Shown here in pieces: positions 10,991-24,300 of a stretch of DNA of 64,000 nucleotides. The translations under genes were made by a program, and so were the position numbers. Within the stretch, counting starts at the first letter, position 1. Each line of letters starts with the position of its first letter. Origin of the DNA: Allolobophora icterica (lineage: Eukaryota; Annelida; Clitellata; Crassiclitellata; Lumbricidae); contig OY744604.1 in assembly GCA_963556255.1 (NCBI GenBank), positions 70,820,390-70,884,389 on the forward strand. The letters are read 5' to 3'. Below the pieces are notes generated by a model. That model did no database searches. It had not been told where the DNA came from and saw nothing but the letters and a program-made list of their open reading frames with translations.

Positions 10991-11639
10991 ATCTTCGTAT
11001 TCGCCAAGAAGTAAATATCGACTCCTCCATCCAACCTAGGCCTAATCCCTGTTGTGTGCACTCTCGTACATCTCTTCGAGTGGACCAAGTACATCGCACA
11101 ACTTATTAACATGCAAATGTCAATCCCGCCCAACTTGGCATGCAATCCGAAGCACATGTGTGCTACGGTAAGTTACCTAACGGCTCATTGAAGGCACAGC
11201 TGCCAACAACTACTCATAGACTAGTCATAGTTATTCGTCACATGATTTCTCGTTTGACCTTTGAAAGACGTTCAACGTTGAGCTGAAGAATTCTCACGGC
11301 CAGTTCCTACGGCTTGATTTTGTTTTCAATCAAGAACCGTAGAAGAAACGTTTGTTTATAGGTTATAGTATATGTTTTGAATAGTTTTTATAACCGAAGG
11401 TAGTTATGATTCATCAGGCTCTTAGAACAATGTTCGGAGACAATAGAATGAACGTCTGGAACGTAAGTGCAAAAAAGGAGGTGATGAGAGGGTTAGATTT
11501 TCGACTCTTTTTAAGGGCCACCCTAAAAGTACATATGACATAACATAGCATAACGTAGGTTTTAATTGCTCCCAAATAAATAGAAATACAATAACACCTG
11601 ATCAAATTTCAGATTAGTATTAAGCTGGTATACAAGAGG

Positions 11640-13260
11640 AGGACCTAAAAGGACCGAGGTCCCGCTAAGCAGGGCCACCTATGTACCAGTGCTAATAGAT
11701 GGAAGTCGATAGCATAGTATACGCAATAGTGGAAGTGAGTTAAATTTACAACTGAAATGATAACATAATTTGCATTATCTAATACTAGAGAGTTTTCAAT
11801 GAACAAACAGAGGGTATAAAGTAAGTTATATATTTAAAGTAAGTGTGCAAGCAAAAGTTTCTTAAATAGGAAGATATAAGTCACGATATGAATATCGGCA
11901 GGAAGATTGTTCCAGATAGTGGAACCAGGTTTCTTGAAGGCTGTTCTAGTACTGTAGGAATGAGTGGCGGAACCAGTGTTAAACCAGTGTTAAAATAATC
12001 AGCAAAGGTGTGAGGTAATAAGTCATGTTTATAGCGAAACATAAACTCACTGGTTTAAAGCATTCGAACCTGATCTTGTGTTGGGATACCATGTAGGTAG
12101 GCCTATAAAACTTGAGCCATGTGACATGTGTAATGATATTTAGTATTGGGTCGAACAGCTCTTTTCTGTAAAATAACTAGACGTGTGAGCCGCGAGGTAT
12201 AATTTGAAGCCCGAATCATATTGCAATTATGCTAGGTACGTGTTAGGTATTACCTGAGTATTATATTACTTAATTTATTATATTACCATATTACCATTAC
12301 GCTAGGTAATTTATGTGGGCAGCATAACTTAGCTAAAATGCGGATGGGTATTTTTTATAAGGAATAGGGCCTACAAAATAAAATGCCTCTATTTTTGGCC
12401 AATTTGATCGTTATTTGTGAAATGTGCTCCTTCCATGTGAGAATTTGATCAGTGACAACGTCAAGAAAATTTACTTTAGTAATTTGAGTAATGAGAACAT
12501 CGTAGGTCGATTAGATTAAAGCAGTAGTGGTGATGTTTGGGTGGGGAAATTTTTCTGTGAGACTTGAATAGAATAAAAGATGTTTTACTTAGGTTTAGGG
12601 AAGGTCTGTAGGCCTATGCTGTAAGCGAATCACCCAAAAGAGGTAATTCTAGGTTCATGATTTGGAATAAATTTGAATGGGACTTATGCGAAATAAAGCA
12701 GTCGAACATCAGGAAACAGCTCAAAATGCAATAGAAAGGCGACATGAGGTAGGTCATTTACATAAAGCAAGAATAATAGTGGTCCCAAAATGGAACCTTG
12801 GGGAACACCAAATTCAAGAGGGCGAAATTTCAATGCTTTGCAGTTGCATTTGAACCTGTTGTTGCTAATTTTCCAGATAGTTTTTGAACCAAAGGAACGA
12901 TAAATATAATCCTCGAATACCATAATTGTCAAATTTTTGAAAGAACCTTATGATCTACGGAATCAAACGCTTTTGAAAGATCAAGGAATATTCCAACAGA
13001 ATACTCGTTGTTTTCAACGGCAGGCGATATTTGTCTTGAATATTCAAAGGAGACATAGCGGTTGAATGTCCGGCCTGAAATACATGTTGATTTAAATATA
13101 AGATTTTTCATTTTGGCAACATAATCATACAGTCTATAACACACAGCTCTATCAAATAGTTTGGAGAAGTAAGGTAAAACGCATATGGGTCTGTAGTGCC
13201 AAGATCAGATTTGTTGTCCTGTCTGAAGATTGGTGTGACTATTTTCAACGCAGGGGGGGG
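11640..13260 (-). mobile_element. LINE relic with reverse transcriptase fragments
   Basis: Minus-strand frames at 13,144-12,929 and 12,932-12,684 encode RT motifs FLDLSKAFDSVDHKVL and GVPQGSILGPLLFLLYVNDL. The catalytic DD region is degraded. Further along, near 11,910, the sequence resembles the GSTIWNNLP tail region. The 3' UTR around 11,640-11,690 matches that of the plus-strand relic near 4,318-4,370. Multiple stops and frameshifts show it is an old dead copy. Confidence 0.75.
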
Positions 13261-13467
13261 GGGACTATTCCAGTAGCAACAGAAGAGTTAATGATTTCCG
13301 ATAAGGGAGCATCGAGAAGATTTAACAATGTGCTACTGGTGTATGGATTGATATCATCAGGGCCAGGACTATGGGCAAGTTTGAGATACTGACTATACTA
13401 GAAATTGACTCCTCGGGATTTATAGGGATTTAAGAGCAAAGGAATCAAGAGGAGACGGCATCATGCT

Positions 13468-13580
13468 TTCGCCATTTTGAACATGCGCTTTATTTATCAT
13501 TCGCTTTATTGATTTTCGCCCTTTTGATTGCGCCCTTTTGATTTCGCCCTTTTGATTTTCGCCCCTTTGATAGGATACCA
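13468..13580 (+). repeat. Direct repeat block with CGCCCTTTTGATT subunits, copy 2
   Basis: Nearly identical to 10,866-10,990, including the preceding CATTTTRAACATGCGCTTTA region and the trailing CCCCTTTGATAGGATACC. The two copies bracket the LINE relic and one conserved block of the inverted duplication. Confidence 0.85.
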
Positions 13581-13899
13581 GAAACTTATGCTCAATTAAT
13601 ACGCAAATAATTTAATAACACAAATTTTATTCGCACGTGTACACCGAGTTGTTACCGTACAAACAATCCTGACAAATATCGACCATAGGTGCATCCGCTC
13701 AATACTTAGCATCCAATATACAGCAGTGATAACTTTCCCCCGACTGAATGATGAAGACGGAAGCTTTTAAGTCACGTCTTGAATCGTCTTGAAAACTCCG
13801 ACTGCAGCAGATTACTTGACGCACGTGTAGGCACAATAACGAGAGAAACAACGCTGCTGGCTATTGTTGCTTTTTGGGCTGACTTTTAAAGCCATTGGG

Positions 13900-15332
13900 G
13901 TAGAATGGTGCTTAGGCATATAAGAGCTGCAATGCGAACATTTTGAGCCACCAACCGGACAAAACAGATTGCAGAGCAATAAGAGATAATCGCTTCGTTT
14001 GCCTGAACAGAAAGGTTGTATTGTAATTTAGAAACGATGATTAAAGGCAAGTGAATAAGAACCAATGATTAGGATAAATGACCATCAGGTAGCTATTCTT
14101 TCGAGGTTCAACCAGCATAAGTGAGGCCCCTGCAAAATAATGCAAACACCAACACAAAAGAACGCTATACTTGTCCTGATATAATGCAAATAAGGAGCGG
14201 AAATCCCCCTTGAAACATCAGCCATTGCCAATGGCAATATTTACTCAAACAACGGGTTATCGGCAAAACAGTCAACCATTCGTGTGCGGTACAAAAGCCA
14301 ATTTTTAACAAGCCGGCGGTACACGTTGGCATTTGAAGATGTCAGGTGTTGACTAGTTGTTTGCATCAGTCTGACATTAAGGTATTGTCTGAGGTCTGTA
14401 TTTCATTTCTCCTATTGACATGTGCACCTCTTCGCAAGGAACACCGTGTTTAGAATTTCGCCATCAACAGCCTTAGGTAGATGATACAAATCCAGCGGTT
14501 TGCCACCTTTGCGACCCGGATTCGAATCGTGGACCTGTAAATTGGATTGACGTTAATCTCATTGTCGAACTATACGGAACCTCGTAGGCCATTATTTTCG
14601 ATAGAAGTGCCGCCTCAAATCTAATACACACAACAGCCTTCGCAATACACGCTACTAGGCTACCTTGACACCTGACCCAATAAATCGCCTGTGTAAATCC
14701 AATAAACGAAGTTAACACTGAAAAGCAAGAAATCAGACTTAAAAAGCATTGAAAACCATGAAATCATGCACCAAATAAAAGCAACGAAAACGTTTCGTCA
14801 TTGACGCAACCATATCTGAGATTTCATCTGAAGCTGTCTCAGGTGGCCTTCATATTAAGTGCATGCACTAATTTGACAGATTCTGAACTGAATAATTGCT
14901 ACACTATCAATCTTAAAAATAATAATAGTGGAACCGTGGAAAAAACAGACTTTAAGTTCGAAATGTCCTAAACATATATAGAATTAGTCACTAGTCTCAC
15001 GGCTTCGCTAACACTGTGTTCCTGTTACAGCGAGAATGGGTAATTCAGCTCTTTAAGTTTTCTCCTTGTGTTTCTTATATTTTCTCGATTTTAAGTTTCT
15101 TTGGCATCACTGCTTCTAGCTAATTTGTTTTATTACAGTTACTGTTCGTTTTCTGTATAAATTGTGTAATAACTGTAATATTTTCGATTTTGATTTTAAA
15201 TCAAATCTAAAAAAGTTATTAAAAAATACCTGGCAGAACTTTTGTCTAGCATCGAGTAAGATAAAAACTACTGTTGCATTGCATTGCATAGTGGCATATT
15301 GTCTAGCAGTGTATTGTTTTGTATTGTATTAC
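13900..15332. other. Intron of GPCR copy B, no gene recognised
   Basis: Intronic or intergenic sequence. The stretch at 14,500-14,540 holds a B-box-like GGATTCGAATCGTGG and could be a worn tRNA-SINE end, but no A box could be placed. Nothing else supportable. Confidence 0.35.
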
Positions 15333-15884
15333 CAGCGATGGGCACTAAACTATTTTTTTTAAGTTAAACTAAAACTATTTTCCAACTAAAAAAAAGTAGT
15401 TAAACTAAAGTTGGCAACTGATTTTGGAAATTAGTTAACTAAACTAAAAAAAAGTAGTTAAACTTTTTCCAACTATTTTCCAACTATTTACGACAAACAT
15501 TTTTGCAATAAAAGATGTTAAGTGAACTGTAATAATGCAAAGCGTCAATGACAATTTCACCTTCAAACTATGCAATGTGTACTGTTCTGGCATACAGTTA
15601 CATGTGCACTGTAAGTAGTGTATGAATTTGAAAACACAGGATGTAAGTGCTAAAACCATGCAGTGTTAAAATGTTTTTTTGCTGAGAGTGTTCAATGTTT
15701 ACTGTGGAAAAATAGTTGCATATTGCTGATTTTTTTAGTTAAACTTTTTAGTTAGCAACTAAAATTTTTTAGTTAAACTATGGTTTTAACTAAACTATTT
15801 TTTTAGTTAAACTTCTTCCTTAACTAAAATTTTTTAGTTAAACTAATAGTTAGCAACTTTTTAGTTAACTATTGCCCATCACTG
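15333..15884. mobile_element. hAT-type MITE with internal AGTTAAACTAAA repeats
   Basis: The ends are inverted: CAGCGATGGGCA at left and TGCCCATCACTG at right. Flanks TGTATTAC and TATATTAC match at 7 of 8 positions (8-bp TSD). Much of both ends consists of AGTTAAACTAAAA-like repeats in inverted orientation, so the element can fold into an extended hairpin. It has no coding capacity. It lies 21 bp outside the donor of the GPCR exon at 15,905. Confidence 0.85.
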
Positions 15885-15904
15885 TATATTACATTGAATG
15901 CTAC

Positions 15905-16500
15905 CTGGAGTAACTTTCGCCTGGCGTCGAGTAAACTGTAGAATGCGAGAGTAGCAGAAAACGAAAACGATCAACGGTAGAAAAAACGTCATTACAAAAT
16001 TCCAGACTGCGAAACCATTGCGATAGTTGTGGTTCGACCATCGCATAAATGGTAGACAGGCTCCGTTAGCAACACCAGACGTCACAAGACTGGTAACAGT
16101 GAGTGAAATTCACCCAGGTAAATAAGATGGCTACGCGATACATCCACGGACGGGAGTGCTTTCGATAGAAGACCGAATGTACGATCTTCACGTATCTCTC
16201 GAGTGTCACCAAGACGAGATTTCCAGCGGAACAGTGGAGGAATACCCAGAGTAACCACTCACTGCCCACAGCCTTGCAAAGGAACACACCGTTGATGCCT
16301 GTATAGTCGACATTGCAGATTTTCATGGCGTAGGTAGCGACCAACAAGAGGCAGCATATTAGATCAAATGTCATCTGGTTCAAGATGAGTTTTATTACTT
16401 CGATTCGAGCCTTTGACCGAACGAGGGTAAAAAGCATCAGTCCATTTGCCGCTACACCAATGATTCCAAGGATCAGAACAGAAACTTCGAAGACAGCCAT
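15905..16500 (-). pseudogene. Rhodopsin-like GPCR, N-terminal exon (TM1-TM5), copy B, frameshifted
   Basis: Starting at the ATG at 16,500, the frame gives TM1 (LGIIGVAANGLMLFTLV), TM2 with LNQMTFDL, and TM3 from FLCKAVGSEW to LVTLERYVKIV (E/DRY variant ERY). TM4 (PWMYRVAILFTWV) follows. Near 16,100 the frame breaks. The continuation in another frame supplies extracellular loop 2 and TM5 (FFLPLIVFVFCYSRIL), ending in RRQAK. A good donor (CCAG|GTAGCA) lies at 15,905 and fits the phase of the exon at 8,213. One lost base in the loop after TM4 explains the break. With the altered NPxxY in exon 2, a pseudogene is more likely than a sequencing error. Confidence 0.75.
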
Positions 16501-16572
16501 CTTGGTTGAAAGTGGACTAAAGAAACAACGAATAAACACTTTCAAGTTTGCGTGTACGTCACATATACACAC

Positions 16573-18269
16573 CTACGTATAGTTACACACACTTACACAT
16601 GCCTACATAAACCCACACACATAGGCCTACATGCATTAGCCGCATGCGAGCTATGTATCAACGACAAAGGTGCATCACTAATTGCTTCACCTATACACAA
16701 CGCGACACTCGACTCTAATTATGACCAAATGGCATGCACCGGCTATTATAGCTATTATTGTCCGCACATGCGTATAATACGCGTGTGCGGACAATTAAGT
16801 TGTCATTCAGATCAACGACCGGTATACTATGCATATAGCAACACATATCCACCCACAACCACACATATATTTATATATATGTCGTGATTCAATGTAATCT
16901 TACTGCGTACGTGTCAGTTTGAATTATAAAGAAGATTATTATTATTTATGTGCAGCTGTTAGATAAATTAGCTTGCCATGCCTCAGGTCGCTTGTGAGGT
17001 TTCTACACGGTATACTGCCAGAAATTGGGCTTATGTATACATGATCTAAATTATCCGTATACCACAGAACGTATTATTCGGTCTGCTAAACTTCGCATTA
17101 AGTAAACAACTCTGAAAATTATGTGGCCCTAAACATGACATTGTGGCCATAAAAGTTTGTCATACGACGCATGCTACTGTTTCCCATGATAAATTACAGT
17201 CTTAGAAATCCGCTGCCGTGGTTCGCGATGTTTCGGCTATTATGGAATCACTGTCCTATTGGTATATTGTTGTCGGCAGCGTTTCTCGTTTAATGTTATG
17301 CGCTGATTAGTTTCACAAAAATGTTGAGACGTTTTACTGTAGGACGTGCTTAACATCTCGGCGGTCTTTGTATTTCATGAAATATTTTAATTCTGATTTA
17401 TGAAGTAGATAATACGTAGCTCAAGCAAATGAAAGCAAGCGCTGCTGTCAAGCAATCAGCGCCAACCAATTATTTATTCACTAGTGTATTAACCCGTCAT
17501 AAATTATGACGTGACGACAGTGTATCATTATAGGCCTATATGTATCGTTGGCTAAAATGCTCTGAGCGCCGTCGTCAAGACGACCGTCGTCAAGACGGCA
17601 GTATAGTGACGTCACAAACGGTTTCACAATAGAACAGACGGACAAATTTGCATATAAGGAAACTATATGTATACATTATTAATTAGTGTACTTCAATCGC
17701 GCCGTTGTTTTGAATTCCCATTTAGTGCTCTCTTGCCCGACGAGGTTTCCTGGGTAGGATGCTCTACAGTTAGGCATCTGCTACAATTATTATTTCATTT
17801 TTCATCTAACGCTATTATTACTTCATTGCTCTATTTTTACCCTTTGCGTAACATTGTATGTAAAGCGCTGTGCTGTTGCTAGCGTTCATTGAAGAACATA
17901 CTTACTTAATTACAAAGGCTAAACCGATTGCCCACTAAATCAAACCTTAATCAGGTCAGTATGCAGAAGTTTAGTCGGGTAAGACAGAAAGGCAATCTCT
18001 GGTGGAGTAGCAGTCCATCAAGCGCGAGCAGCGTTACAGCCAGGTACAATCAAGGATGTGAATTAAGGACAATAGTGACGATTTCGTCATTATCTACACC
18101 CTCGCTAAAGAAATGAAGTAGTCATGGCAACATGGCTTGCGAAGTAGTAGGACCTATTATTGATGCGAAGTTCTTTGGCGTTTATTTATGGTCAAGATTT
18201 TTAACTTTCGTAATCTGATCGAATGGGAGGCATCGGTTTTTTCTTGGATTCAAAGCGAGCGAATCTGTC
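16573..18269. other. Intergenic region upstream of the guanylyl cyclase receptor
   Basis: Contains a CA-rich stretch near 16,560-16,640 and a short repeated CGTCGTCAAGACG unit near 17,570-17,600. The promoter and 5' UTR of the receptor starting at 18,270 are expected near the right edge, but no motif could be fixed. No other gene was recognised. Confidence 0.4.
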
Positions 18270-18357
18270 ATGCAGACTTTATTACAGTTTCAGCGGATAA
18301 GCGTCGCCTTGTTTGTGACCCTGATATGTCTGTGCGCTCTTAACTGGACTGCGTTTG
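18270..18357 (+). CDS. Receptor exon 1: signal peptide
   Basis: ATG at 18,270. It encodes about 29 residues with a hydrophobic core ([13 protein letters not shown]) ending near NWTAF, typical of a secretory signal peptide. Donor GTAAGA follows at 18,358. It ends in phase 1, which fits the next exon. No longer upstream frame in phase was seen. Confidence 0.75.
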
Positions 18358-21300
18358 GTAAGAAGTTTTCATGATCGGTAGAAAAGAAGCACTAATTATA
18401 CATATTCTTTAATCTTAAGGCCATGTTTCTTCGAAGTTTTTGTGGCATGTGTATCTAATAAAATCGAATGACGAATGTAGCGCAATAGCATTCCATCGAT
18501 TGTCATTGCGAGTAAGACACGCATAATCATGAACACATAGTCAGTCAGAGTCATTTGTAAAATTTTTGTAGGTCATAGCAAGCAGAATTATATTGTTATC
18601 GTTATACTTTCATTTAATTAGAGTTCTGTATTGAACCTGCTATTCCGCAAAGAATAACATGACTACAAAAACCTCCCGGAACTGCCCGTTGATGGAGTTG
18701 ATTGATTTCCGCCGAGCTGGTTTCCCAGTTTGATGTTAAGCTGTGAAAGTACACAACGCTATGAGCACTCTATTAATAATTAACCATGGTGAAAACTAGC
18801 AATTGATAGGGGGCCTAATTAAAAGTTAGCAATTAGTAATTAAGGTAGAAGAGCAAAATCAAACGGCACAGCAGCACAACATACATGCCTAATGTCAGAC
18901 GCATAAACTGCGAAAATGTTCGTAAGAGTCATTTATGAAACTGGATTTATTATTCAAGATGACTATGAGATCGGAATCACAAAGAAATGTTCACCAAAGT
19001 TATACCATAAAATATTCTGTAGAAAGTTAGATGCGAGTGAACTATTCGCCAATAGAACATCGTGCGAAGCTTCTTCATAATGTGCTGCAAGTCCAATCTG
19101 TCAGGCCAGCCACAGATGAAGCTTTTACAGATTCCCATTTATTATAAAGAAATAACTTTCTAAATACAGAGTTCCAAAATGCGTTCAGTTCATCTTCCTG
19201 TCTCACCGTGTATTTAACTACGGCTGAGGCATAAGCAGTTTATTAAATAACGCAACACGACATTTCAACCCAGTGTAAGTGAAAACCTTCTCTGATCTCT
19301 TACTCCACCCCTCTGATTCATTTCTATCGAAGCGTGCAATAGAATCTTCAAAAGTAGATGCAAATTGCACCTAGCCCAAAATTACCTGAAATTAATCAGT
19401 AATAACTATTATTGAATACATGTAGATTACGTGCTGCATGGTTTCTGTGTTATTTTTTCGTTCAGGTAGCGACGGAAGTGGCGTCCAGCAATGCTACTCG
19501 CCATCAATGGTGGTGAAATTATACTTTGCTCCAAAAGACAGCAAAGTAATAATTCTAGCGAAAGGAAACACCGTCTCTTATAGACTTAATGGCAATGAAG
19601 TAGCAACGTTAAAAGACGGTAAACTTACGACAAGCTATCCAAATCAGATATTTCACCTGGAGAACACGGAGCTAGGATTAAAGCTTCTACACAACGACGG
19701 AAAGCTAGACATACGAGGGCAATGGTCGGCCAGAGTTATGGAAGCCGACAATACGAATGCTAAGCATGGCTTTAGCGAGAACGTCGAGATCGAAAAACTC
19801 ACATATCGTAAGCCAGTTTAAATTTTCGTGGTTGATAAAGCTATGGCTATGAAGTGCTTACAACTTAATTTCCTTCGCATCGGCATATGATGACAGCTGC
19901 TCTCGCTGTCAGACACATCCATTAAACATAAAATATAGCAGAAGTCTTTATCTTAACGATACACTAGAAATTCTATTAAATTTTTTAAGAATAAAGCACG
20001 TCGCGTCATTTGCCAGTTTGAAATGAGTTTGCTTTTCATTATTCTGTCCAGGACTCAAATTGATATGGGCCTTATAGCAAACCCCTTGTGACGAATAAGT
20101 TTTCACAGATACTGTATTTCAAAGACAATTCCGAATGTGTCTAGTGATGTGAAGATGAAGCTCATTAGTTCAACTAGGGCTGTGTTTCGACAAATCCAAA
20201 ACAACTGTCGTTTTCATAAATGAAATTAAAGGTGCTTAAGGCTTCAGTGATGGTTACTACTAAACACATTTGAAGCGATATCCATCGTAACCTGCATCTG
20301 TGTTAGCCATCGTAGCCTGCATCTGGTTTAGCCATCGTAGCCCGCATCTGGTTTAGCCATCGTAGCCTGCTTCTGGTTTAGCCACCGTAGCTTACATCTG
20401 GTTTAGCCATCGCAGCCTGCATGTGGTTTAGCCATCATAGCCTGCATCTGATTTAGCCATGGTAGCCTGCATCTGGTTTAGCCACCGTAGCTTACATCTG
20501 GTTTAGCCATCGCAGCCTGCATGTGGTTTAGCCATCGTAGCCTGCTTCTGGTTTAGCCATCGTAGCTTACAGCTGGTTTAGCCATCGCAGCCTGCATGTG
20601 GTTTAGCCATCGTAGCCTGCATCTGGTTTAGCCATTGTAACCTGCATCTGATTTCCCTGATCTATCGGATTTCGACCTGGCTTCTCCAATGGACTAAGAT
20701 TTATTTTTGATTGCTATTTTATTCGAAGCGACCATCGATGGACTTCTTGAACGTTATGATAACAGCGCAATAGTAGTCATTAAATATCACATTAGATTAA
20801 TGTTACATATTTAGCCTCGAACGATTTTACCTTAAACATTTCAACAAATGCGAATTGATAAAATTAACCGACTCAAATGTTTTCCAGTTTAACAATTTGT
20901 TCTTGATGACTTTAACACCGTTTAGGCGGAGCTTTTGTTAGTAACAAAAAGCGTAATATTAAGCGTAATATTAAGCGTGATGTTAAGCGTAATATTAAGC
21001 GTGATATTAAGCGTGATATTAAGCGTGATATTAAGCGTAATATTAAGCGTAAAATTAAGCGTAATATTGAGCGTAATATTAAGCGTCTAAGAGAACAATA
21101 AACTTTCAGTTTTCTTCAATAAATTCCCGACTTGTTGAGAAAAATATTCGAATTGTTCATCCTTGGCCATTATGTAAATCAGTGACCTTTGACCCTTTAA
21201 CGACGAGCGGGATTACATAGTTTTCCATATAATATTTGAGTGAACGCTCGTCATTAAAGTGTTAACCTCTTACATGTTTTTTGTCTGCTTGCGGTCAATA

Positions 21301-24300
21301 AATCGCCTTGATATCGAATTGTGATTTAAGGCTAAATCTAAAAAATGCACTTAAACGAGAGACCGATGTGCTAGAACCTAATTACTGATGACAATAGTCT
21401 CAGTGGTGACAGAGGGGACGTATCTATTCTTCTCCACAGCGCTAACCCTGCTCAGTGCTTACATTTATGCTGTTGATTCAAGGACTGTCGATTTATATTT
21501 TCGCATCAATTAGCCTTCTACGAGCTACAATTGTAATTGTAATTTGTAACATCTATCGCGCCGGGGTCTAATGTATCAACCGCTGATGCACCAAAGCCAA
21601 GCCGTTATCAGGTCAATCTGTGACGTTTGCTGCTGCAGGTATGAGATAGTAAGCTCTGGTTTCTTACTTACAGGCATCAAAGCTGTGGCACCTGTAACAG
21701 TAACGACCAAGGAAACAAAAGTCCTTCTGCCGTTCAGCTACGAAGCGACAAGCGACAGCGCTTGCTCGGCGTTTGACGTTGCTACGATGACGTGGTACAA
21801 AGTGAACGGCAGTGGTAAATTCACACTAGCTAAGCGCCTCTCGACCGAGGATGGTTTCAAGCAGATCTTCTTAGAGGACTACGTCAATCGACTTGTTGTT
21901 GATACCAAAACGAATGGATCTATATGGATTATCGATCCGGTGCTCAGTGATTCCGCAAGATATACACTGGACGTCATGTTTGACCAGGAAAGAAGCACGA
22001 CCGGTACTATTCAGCTGACTGTCATCAAGATCGGTAATGGTTAGTATGCAGACCGAAGCCTTTCCTTTGTTGATCAGTTACAATAATCATGTTTTAATGG
22101 CGTGGTTCGGCTGATATGTTTGGGCATATACCGTACCTGCTTCAGGTAGGAGCAATTGCACTGGCTACCTATACAAAGCCCATTGATATAAGATCTTAAA
22201 GCTTACTTATAATTGTGTTGCAGTCAATGCTCTTCCTTACCCAAAGGAGAAGTGTACCTCAGCATCTTCAATCCTTGGCTCAAGACGTTTCTGTTGCCAC
22301 GGGGCTCCTGCACTGAGGGCGCCCCTGAATAGTTTATTCTGCGAGAGGCGCCTTATAAATAACTAGACACGATACGATTTCTTCGCTCGGCTGAGCAATA
22401 TGACCTACTTGTCTCGAGGCTTCGAACATCGACATTCCAACGTAGGAGCTCTGCTATGAACAACCCGTCCTTTTCTTAAATGAGCTGCCCAGCAACCTGC
22501 TGCATAAAACTCCTGAGCCTGTCTTCGTTCCACAAACGCTTGAATGCCATTCTATTCGATCGTGGTTTCGTGTTGTCAGTTAGTACTCACTTCCGGTTAG
22601 CTCCGGCGAATATCCGACGAGTTTCACTGGAATTCTGGGCTATATAAAGTTCGGTAACAATTATTATCACAATTAATTAAAAACGGCTTAAGCGAAATGG
22701 CTAATTATCTCTCACAAATGATTCGAACGAGTTCATTCGTATTCTGAATGGTTCTGTTAGTGTCATTTGTTAGGAATTCGTCCATATTGTGAACTGATTA
22801 GTAAGGGTCAAGTTAGGACAAAAGATAGTAGACCTACCATTGGTTCTTTTGTGTTTTTCTGAGTGCTTTACGCTGAGCAGACATAGGGGCCTAACTAGTT
22901 GTGCGCGTGTAATTCATGAGGCTACAGATAGGCATTAAATGCAACTTTACCATCATGTCATCTAGTTGCAGATTTCGAGTTACGTCTGGCTGTTATGATA
23001 CACACCGATAGAATGGCGGATTCTACGCGGGCGTCAGCCTGCTTTAGACAGGCTTTGAGAAGTCTGACTTCGTCAGTCGCCGCTTACCGTGTCTACGACA
23101 TCATTCCGCTAATTAGAACAAGTCCTTGTACGACCCTGATGGCAAACAGACAGATCGTTGACGTTTGGATGAAGCAGTATCTGGAACAGACGCTCACAAC
23201 GGACGCAATTCGTGGATTCATCGTAAACGACTGCGATCAAGCGTGCAACGTCCACAGCGCATTCGCCAGCTTTCTTAAGACACCAGCGGTGAGTTACGGT
23301 TGCGCCTCGGATGTATACATCGCTGACACAAACTACCCCACGCTGAAGCGAACAGTTCCAGCGCTGAGTCGCCTGGCAGATGCTTTCTACCAGCTGATGG
23401 AGCATTTCCACTGGAAGCGATTGGCAGTGCTGTCGACCCTTACGATGAAAATGGAGTCGGCTGCTTTGGCTTTCGATGACTACATGTCCAACAGAGAATT
23501 CACGATATTCAGATATCGAGTTAACATCTTGAGTAATGCTTATAGAGAGGATCCTGAGTTAGTCATGGAAGAGGCATTCGAAGCAGTTAAAGACCGATAT
23601 CGAAGTGAGTAGGCTACGCTAATAACGTGCAATATGACATTGTAGATTCAAATTATTATCATTTTGGATCCAGTTTTACACCTAATTTACTAAAACCGCC
23701 AATTCCATAAGTGGTCATTATCTGAAATTCTACATTATATTAACATTTACTCATAACACGAAAATGAGTAAGTGCACAAGTGCTTTTTTATCACCTGCTC
23801 ACTAAGTCAAAGATGAACTTATGCTAACCACTTATGTACTTTTCTTACATAAAAATTTAATATCGATTTATCATCACAGGTTTCAATAGCCGAAATATTA
23901 CTATTTTATCTAACACTTTAACCCAGTATCCTTCACAAAGTAATGAATGGTTTTATATAGCCCTTTCTGATGTGCTGTGTAACTGTGAAATCATTTATAT
24001 CTTGTGTTAACATACTGGAATTCCCTTTCACGCAGTTGTGCTATTGTTACTGGAGCCGAAAGCTGTCGTTGAGTTTCTGTCGTCTGTTCGGGCTCGTTAT
24101 GACACGCAGCCATTCGTCTTTCTTACCATCAATAACCAGTTAGGTACAGTAATAGCCCGTGTTTTCTCTAAACAAGACTTAAGTCTTTTGCTCTTACTCA
24201 TAATGCAGTTGTCGTGTTGTACGGCTTCAAACCGCAACCCTGAGCTACTGTAAGAGGCACTATCAAGACCTTTTTTGTATTCTATTGGGGCCCGATAGCG

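Larger units (their letters stand above)
7800..14050 (-). repeat. Inverted duplication, arm B (GPCR locus)
   Basis: Minus-strand counterpart of 1,040-3,240 with the same block order (matches listed under arm A). Arm B is about three times longer because of insertions between blocks: a LINE relic (11,640-13,260), a hAT-like transposon (8,862-10,556), a LINE tail (10,565-10,745) and a FLYWCH-like fragment (8,455-8,721). Relative block order is preserved. Confidence 0.75.

Noticed and set aside
20283..20657. CRISPR-like array
   Set aside because: Units are contiguous without unique spacers, and the genome is animal; it is a minisatellite.
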